A stretch of 42,614 nucleotides of DNA from Nemertoderma westbladi (taxonomy: Eukaryota; Xenacoelomorpha; Nemertodermatida; Nemertodermatidae): contig JAUCBJ010003097.1 of assembly GCA_032718475.1 (NCBI GenBank), positions 1 to 42,614 of the forward strand, given 5' to 3'. Shown piece by piece: positions 22,501-31,500 of the stretch. The position numbers were made by a program, and so were the translations under genes. Below the pieces are notes generated by a model. That model made no database searches and had not been told where the DNA came from. It saw nothing but the letters and a program-made list of their open reading frames with translations. The stretch's first letter is position 1. Every line of letters starts with the position of its first letter.

Positions 22501-25500
22501 TTTGTTCCATTCGAATCTTCTTTGTCCCATTCGGACCTTCTTTGTCCCATTCGGACCTTCTTTGTCCCATTCGGACCTTCTTTGTCCCATTCGGACCTTC
22601 TTTGTCCCATTCGGACCTTCTTTGTCCCATTCGGACCTTCTTTGTCCCATTCGGACCTTCTTTGTCCCATTCGGACCTTCTTTGTCCCATTCGGACCTTC
22701 TTTGTCCCATTCGGACCTTCTTTGTCCCATTCGGACCTTCTTTGTCCCATTCGGACCTTCTTTGTCCCATTCGGACCTTCTTTGTCCCATTCGGACCTTC
22801 TTTGTCCCATTCGGACCTTCTTTGTCCCATTCGGACCTTCTTTGTCCCATTCGGACCTTCTTTGTCCCATTCGGACCTTCTTTGTCCCATTCGGACCTTC
22901 TTTGTCCCATTCGGACCTTCTTTGTCCCATTCGGACCTTCTTTGTTCCATTCGAATCTTCTTTGTCCCATTCGGACCTTCTTTGTCCCATTCGGACCTTC
23001 TTTGTCCCATTCGGACCTTCTTTGTTCCATTCGAATCTTCTTTGTCCCATTCGGACCTTCTTTGTCCCATTCGGACCTTCTTTGTCCCATTCGGACCTTC
23101 TTTGTCCCATTCGGACCTTCTTTGTCCCATTCGGACCTTCTTTGTCCCATTCGGACCTTCTTTGTCCCATTCGGACCTTCTTTGTCCCATTCGGACCTTC
23201 TTTGTCCCATTCGGACCTTCTTTGTTCCATTCGAATCTTCTTTGTCCCATTCGGACCTTCTTTGTCCCATTCGGACCTTCTTTGTCCCATTCGGACCTTC
23301 TTTGTCCCATTCGGACCTTCTTTGTCCCATTCGGACATTCTTTGTTCCATTCGAATCTTCTTTGTCCCATTCGGACCTTCTTTGTCCCATTCGGACCTTC
23401 TTTGTCCCATTCGGACCTTCTTTGTCCCATTCGGACCTTCTTTGTCCCATTCGGACCTTCTTTGTCCCATTCGGACCTTCTTTGTCCCATTCGGACCTTC
23501 TTAGTCCCATTCGGACCTCCTTTGTCCCATTCGGACATTCTTTGTTCCATTCGAATCTTCTTTGTCCCATTCGGACCTTCTTAGTCCCATTCGGACCTTC
23601 TTTGTCCCATTCGGACATTCTTTGTTCCATTCGAATCTTCTTTGTCCCATTCGGACCTTCTTTGTCCCATTCGGACCTTCTTTGTCCCATTCGGACCTTC
23701 TTTGTCCCATTCGGACCTTCTTTGTCCCATTCGGACCTTCTTTGTCCCATTCGGACCTTCTTTGTCCCATTCGGACCTTCTTTGTCCCATTCGGACCTTC
23801 TTTGTTCCATTCGGACCTTCTTTGTCCCATTCGGACCTTCTTTGTCCCATTCGGACCTTCTTTGTCCCATTCGGACCTTCTTTGTCCCATTCGGACCTTC
23901 TTTGTCCCATTCGGACCTTCTTTGTCCCATTCGGACCTTCTTTGTTCCATTCGAATCTTCTTTGTCCCATTCGGACCTTCTTTGTCCCATTCGGACCTTC
24001 TTTGTCCCATTCGGACCTTCTTTGTCCCATTCGGACCTTCTTTGTCCCATTCGGACCTCCTTTGTCCCATTCGGACCTTCTTTGTCCCATTCGGACCTTC
24101 TTTGTCCCATTCGGACCTTCTTTGTCCCATTCGGACCTTCTTTGTCCCATTCGGACCTTCTTTGTCCCATTCGGACCTTCTTTGTTCCATTCGGACCTTC
24201 TTTGTCCCATTCGGACCTTCTTAGTCCCATTTGGACCTTCTTTGTCCCATTCGGACCTTCTTTGTCCCATTCGGACCTTCTTTGTCCCATTCGGACATTC
24301 TTTGTTCCATTCGGACCTTCTTTGTTCCATTCGAATCTTCTTTGTCCCATTCGGACCTTCTTAGTCCCATTTGGACCTTCTTTGTCCCATTCGGACCTTC
24401 TTTGTCCCATTCGGACCTTCTTTGTCCCATTCGGACATTCTTTGTTCCATTCGGACCTTCTTTGTTCCATTCGAATCTTCTTTGTCCCATTCGGACCTTC
24501 TTAGTCCCATTTGGACCTTCTTTGTCCCATTCGGACCTTCTTTGTCCCATTCGGACCTTCTTTGTCCCATTCGGACATTCTTTGTCCCATTCGGACCTCC
24601 TTTGTCCCATTCGGACCTTCTTTGTTCCATTCGGACCTTCTTTGTCCCATTCGGACCTTCTTTGTTCCATTCGAATCTTCTTTGTCCCATTCGGACCTTC
24701 TTTGTCCCATTCGGACCTTCTTTGTTCCATTCGGACCTTCTTTGTTCCATTCGAATCTTCTTTGTCCCATTCGGACCTTCTTAGTCCCATTCGGACCTCC
24801 TTTGTCCCATTCGGACCTTCTTTGTTCCATTCGGACCTTCTTTGTCCCATTCGGACCTTCTTTGTTCCATTCGAATCTTCTTTGTCCCATTCGGACCTTC
24901 TTTGTCCCATTCGGACCTTCTTTGTTCCATTCGGACCTTCTTTGTTCCATTCGAATCTTCTTTGTCCCATTCGGACATTCTTTGTTCCATTCGGACCTTC
25001 TTTGTTCCATTCGAATCTTCTTAGTCCCATTCGGACCTCCTTTGTCCCATTCGGACATTCTTTGTTCCATTCGAATCTTCTTTGTCCCATTCGGACCTTC
25101 TTTGTCCCATTCGGACCTTCTTTGTTCCATTCGGACCTTCTTTGTTCCATTCGAATCTTCTTTGTCCCATTCGGACATTCTTTGTTCCATTCGGACCTTC
25201 TTTGTTCCATTCGAATCTTCTTAGTCCCATTCGGACCTCCTTTGTCCCATTCGGACATTCTTTGTTCCATTCGGACCTTCTTAGTCCCATTCGGACCTTC
25301 TTTGTTCCATTCGAATCTTCTTTGTCCCATTCGGACATTCTTTGTTCCATTCGGACCTTCTTTGTTCCATTCGGACCTTCTTTGTCCCATTCGGACCTTC
25401 TTTGTTCCATTCGAATCTTCTTTGTCCCATTCGGACATTCTTTGTTCCATTCGGACCTTCTTTGTTCCATTCGGACCTTCTTTGTTCCATTCGGACCTTC

Positions 25501-28500
25501 TTTGTTCCATTCGAATCTTCTTTGTCCCATTCGGACCTTCTTTGTCCCATTCGGACCTTCTTTGTCCCATTCGGACATTCTTTGTTCCATTCGGACCTTC
25601 TTAGTCCCATTCGGACCTCCTTTGTCCCATTCGGACATTCTTTGTTCCATTCGAATCTTCTTTGTCCCATTCGGACCTTCTTTGTCCCATTCGGACCTTC
25701 TTTGTCCCATTCGGACATTCTTTGTTCCATTCGGACCTTCTTAGTCCCATTCGGACCTCCTTTGTCCCATTCGGACCTTCTTAGTCCCATTCGGACCTTC
25801 TTTGTCCCATTCGGACCTTCTTTGTCCCATTCGGACCTTCTTAGTCCCATTCGGACCTTCTTTGTCCCATTCGGACCTTCTTAGTCCCATTCGGACCTTC
25901 TTTGTCCCATTCGGACATTCTTAGTCCCATTTGGACCTTCTTTGTCCCATTCGGACCTTCTTTGTCCCATTCGGACCTTCTTTGTCCCATTCGGACATTC
26001 TTTGTTCCATTCGGACCTTCTTTGTTCCATTCGAATCTTCTTTGTCCCATTCGGACCTTCTTTGTCCCATTCGGACCTTCTTTGTCCCATTCGGACCTTC
26101 TTTGTCCCATTCGGACCTTCTTTGTCCCATTCGGACCTTCTTTGTTCCATTCGGACCTTCTTTGTTCCATTCGAATCTTCTTTGTCCCATTCGGACCTTC
26201 TTTGTCCCATTCGGACCTTCTTTGTCCCATTCGGACCTTCTTTGTCCCATTCGGACCTTCTTTGTCCCATTCGGACATTCTTTGTCCCATTCGGACCTTC
26301 TTTGTCCCATTCGGACCTTCTTTGTTCCATTCGGACCTTCTTTGTCCCATTCGGACCTTCTTTGTTCCATTCGAATCTTCTTTGTCCCATTCGGACCTTC
26401 TTTGTCCCATTCGGACCTTCTTTGTTCCATTCGGACCTTCTTTGTTCCATTCGAATCTTCTTTGTCCCATTCGGACCTTCTTAGTCCCATTCGGACCTCC
26501 TTTGTCCCATTCGGACCTTCTTTGTCCCATTCGGACCTTCTTTGTCCCATTCGGACCTTCTTTGTTCCATTCGAATCTTCTTTGTCCCATTCGGACCTTC
26601 TTTGTCCCATTCGGACCTTCTTTGTCCCATTCGGACCTTCTTTGTCCCATTCGGACCTTCTTTGTCCCATTCGGACCTTCTTTGTTCCATTCGGACCTTC
26701 TTTGTTCCATTCGACTTCTTAGTCCCATTCGGACCTCTTTGTCCCATTCGGACATTCTTTGTTCCATTCGAATCTTCTTTGTCCCATTCGGACCTTCTTT
26801 GTCCCATTCGGACCTTCTTTGTCCCATTCGGACCTTCTTTGTTCCATTCGAATCTTCTTTGTCCCATTCGGACCTTCTTTGTTCCATTCGGACCTTCTTT
26901 GTTCCATTCGAACCTTCTTAGTCCCATTCGGACCTTCTTTGTCCCATTCGGACCTTCTTTGTTCCATTCGGACCTTCTTAGTCCCATTCGGACCTTCTTT
27001 GTTCCATTCGAATCTTCTTTGTCCCATTCGGACCTTCTTTGTCCCATTCGGACCTTCTTTGTCCCATTCGGACCTTCTTTGTCCCATTCGGACCTTCTTT
27101 GTTCCATTCGAATCTTCTTTGTCCCATTCGGACCTTCTTTGTTCCATTCGGACCTTCTTTGTCCCATTCGGACCTTCTTTGTCCCATTCGGACCTTCTTT
27201 GTTCCATTCGAATCTTCTTTGTCCCATTCGGACCTTCTTTGTCCCATTCGGACCTTCTTTGTCCCATTCGGACATTCTTTGTTCCATTCGGACCTTCTTA
27301 GTCCCATTCGGACCTTCTTTGTCCCATTCGGACATTCTTTGTTCCATTCGAATCTTCTTTGTCCCATTCGGACCTTCTTTGTCCCATTCGGACCTTCTTT
27401 GTCCCATTCGGACCTTCTTTGTCCCATTCGGACCTTCTTAGTCCCATTCGGACCTCCTTTGTCCCATTCGGACCTTCTTAGTCCCATTCGGACCTTCTTT
27501 GTCCCATTCGGACCTTCTTTGTCCCATTCGGACCTTCTTAGTCCCATTCGGACCTTCTTTGTCCCATTCGGACCTTCTTAGTCCCATTCGGACCTTCTTT
27601 GTCCCATTCGGACATTCTTAGTCCCATTTGGACCTTCTTTGTTCCATTCGGACCTTCTTAGTCCCATTCGGACCTTCTTTGTTCCATTCGAATCTTCTTT
27701 GTCCCATTCGGACCTTCTTTGTCCCATTCGGACCTTCTTAGTCCCATTCGGACCTTCTTTGTCCCATTCGGACCTTCTTAGTCCCATTCGGACCTTCTTT
27801 GTCCCATTCGGACCTTCTTTGTCCCATTCGAATCTTCTTTGTCCCATTCGGACCTTCTTTGTCCCATTCGGACCTTCTTTGTCCCATTCGGACCTTCTTT
27901 GTCCCATTCGGACCTTCTTAGTCCCATTCGGACCTTCTTTGTCCCATTCGGACCTTCTTTGTTCCATTCGAATCTTCTTTGTCCCATTCGGACCTTCTTT
28001 GTCCCATTCGGACCTTCTTTGTCCCATTCGGACATTCTTTGTTCCATTCGGACCTTCTTAGTCCCATTCGGACCTTCTTTGTCCCATTCGGACCTTCTTA
28101 GTCCCATTCGGACCTTCTTTGTCCCATTCGGACCTTCTTTGTCCCATTCGGACCTTCTTTGTCCCATTCGGACCTTCTTTGTCCCATTCGGACCTTCTTA
28201 GTCCCATTCGGACCTTCTTTGTCCCATTCGGACATTCTTAGTCCCATTTGGACCTTCTTTGTTCCATTCGGACCTTCTTAGTCCCATTCGGACCTTCTTT
28301 GTTCCATTCGAATCTTCTTTGTCCCATTCGGACCTTCTTTGTCCCATTCGGACCTTCTTAGTCCCATTCGGACCTTCTTTGTTCCATTCGAATCTTCTTT
28401 GTCCCATTCGGACCTTCTTTGTCCCATTCGGACCTTCTTTGTCCCATTCGGACCTTCTTTGTCCCATTCGGACCTTCTTAGTCCCATTCGGACCTTCTTT

Positions 28501-31500
28501 GTTCCATTCGAATCTTCTTTGTCCCATTCGGACCTTCTTTGTTCCATTCGAATCTTCTTTGTCCCATTCGGACCTTCTTTGTCCCATTCGGACCTTCTTA
28601 GTCCCATTCGGACCTTCTTTGTCCCATTCGGACCTTCTTTGTTCCATTCGAATCTTCTTTGTCCCATTCGGACCTTCTTTGTCCCATTCGGACCTTCTTT
28701 GTCCCATTCGGACCTTCTTTGTTCCATTCGAATCTTCTTTGTCCCATTCGGACCTTCTTTGTCCCATTCGGACCTTCTTTGTCCCATTCGGACCTTCTTT
28801 GTCCCATTCGGACCTTCTTTGTCCCATTCGGACCTTCTTTGTCCCATTCGGACCTTCTTTGTCCCATTCGGACCTTCTTAGTCCCATTCGGACCTTCTTT
28901 GTTCCATTCGGATCTTCTTTGTCCCATTCGGACCTTCTTTGTCCCATTCGGACCTTCTTAGTCCCATTCGGACCTTCTTTGTCCCATTCGGACATTCTTA
29001 GTCCCATTCGGACCTTCTTTGTTCCATTCGGACCTTCTTTGTCCCATTCGGACCTTCTTTGTTCCATTCGAATCTTCTTTGTCCCATTCGGACCTTCTTT
29101 GTCCCATTCGGACCTTCTTTGTCCCATTCGGACCTTCTTAGTCCCATTCGGACCTTCTTTGTTCCATTCGAATCTTCTTTGTCCCATTTGGACCTTCTTT
29201 GTCCCATTCGGACCTTCTTAGTCCCATTCGGACCTTCTTTGTTCCATTCGAATCTTCTTTGTCCCATTCGGACCTTCTTTGTCCCATTCGGACCTTCTTA
29301 GTCCCATTCGGACCTTCTTTGTCCCATTCGGACATTCTTAGTCCCATTCGGACCTTCTTTGTTCCATTCGGACCTTCTTTGTTCCATTCGAATCTTCTTT
29401 GTCCCATTCGGACCTTCTTTGTCCCATTCGGACCTTCTTTGTCCCATTCGGACCTTCTTTGTCCCATTCGGACCTTCTTTGTCCCATTCGGACCTTCTTT
29501 GTCCCATTCGGACCTTCTTTGTTCCATTCGAATCTTCTTTGTCCCATTCGGACCTTCTTTGTCCCATTCGGACCTTCTTTGTCCCATTCGGACCTTCTTT
29601 GTCCCATTCGGACCTTCTTAGTCCCATTCGGACCTTCTTTGTCCCATTCGGACATTCTTAGTCCCATTTGGACCTTCTTTGTCCCATTCGGACATTCTTA
29701 GTCCCATTTGGACCTTCTTTGTTCCATTCGAATCTTCTTTGTCCCATTCGGACCTTCTTTGTCCCATTCGGACCTTCTTTGTTCCATTCGAATCTTCTTT
29801 GTCCCATTCGGACCTTCTTTGTCCCATTCGGACCTTCTTTGTCCCATTCGGACCTTCTTTGTCCCATTCGGACCTTCTTAGTCCCATTCGGACCTTCTTT
29901 GTCCCATTCGGACATTCTTAGTCCCATTTGGACCTTCTTTGTCCCATTCGGACCTTCTTAGTCCCATTCGGACCTTCTTTGTTCCATTCGAATCTTCTTT
30001 GTCCCATTCGGACCTTCTTTGTCCCATTCGGACCTTCTTAGTCCCATTCGGACCTTCTTTGTCCCATTCGGACCTTCTTAGTCCCATTCGGACCTTCTTT
30101 GTTCCATTCGGACCTTCTTTGTTCCATTCGAATCTTCTTTGTCCCATTCGGACCTTCTTTGTCCCATTCGGACCTTCTTTGTCCCATTCGGACCTTCTTT
30201 GTCCCATTCGGACCTTCTTTGTCCCATTCGGACCTTCTTTGTCCCATTCGGACCTTCTTTGTTCCATTCGAATCTTCTTTGTCCCATTCGGACCTTCTTT
30301 GTCCCATTCGGACCTTCTTTGTCCCATTCGGACCTTCTTTGTCCCATTCGGACCTTCTTAGTCCCATTCGGACCTTCTTTGTCCCATTCGGACATTCTTA
30401 GTCCCATTTGGACCTTCTTTGTCCCATTCGGACATTCTTAGTCCCATTTGGACCTTCTTTGTTCCATTCGAATCTTCTTTGTCCCATTCGGACCTTCTTT
30501 GTCCCATTCGGACCTTCTTTGTTCCATTCGAATCTTCTTTGTCCCATTCGGACCTTCTTTGTCCCATTCGGACCTTCTTTGTTCCATTCGAATCTTCTTT
30601 GTCCCATTCGGACCTTCTTTGTCCCATTCGGACCTTCTTTGTTCCATTCGAATCTTCTTTGTCCCATTCGGACCTTCTTTGTCCCATTCGGACCTTCTTT
30701 GTTCCATTCGAATCTTCTTTGTCCCATTCGGACCTTCTTTGTCCCATTCGGACATTCTTAGTCCCATTTGGACCTTCTTTGTCCCATTCGGACCTTCTTT
30801 GTCCCATTCGGACCTTCTTTGTTCCATTCGGACCTTCTTTGTTCCATTCGAATCTTCTTTGTCCCATTCGGACCTTCTTTGTCCCATTCGGACCTTCTTT
30901 GTTCCATTCGAATCTTCTTTGTCCCATTCGGACATTCTTTGTTCCATTCGGACCTTCTTTGTTCCATTCGAATCTTCTTTGTTCCATTCGGACCTTCTTT
31001 GTTCCATTCGAATCTTCTTTGTCCCATTCGGACCTTCTTTGTCCCATTCGGACCTTCTTTGTCCCATTCGGACCTTCTTTGTCCCATTCGGACCTTCTTT
31101 GTCCCATTCGGACCTTCTTTGTTCCATTCGGACCTTCTTAGTCCCATTTGGACCTTCTTTGTCCCATTCGGACCTTCTTTGTCCCATTCGACCTTCTTTG
31201 TCCCATTCGGACATTCTTTGTTCCATTCGAATCTTCTTTGTCCCATTCGGACCTTCTTTGTCCCATTCGGACCTTCTTTGTCCCATTCGGACCTTCTTTG
31301 TCCCATTCGGACATTCTTTGTTCCATTCGGACCTTCTTTGTTCCATTCGAATCTTCTTTGTCCCATTCGGACCTTCTTTGTCCCATTCGGACCTTCTTTG
31401 TCCCATTCGGACCTTCTTTGTCCCATTCGGACCTTCTTTGTCCCATTCGGACCTTCTTTGTCCCATTCGGACATTCTTTGTTCCATTCGGACCTTCTTTG

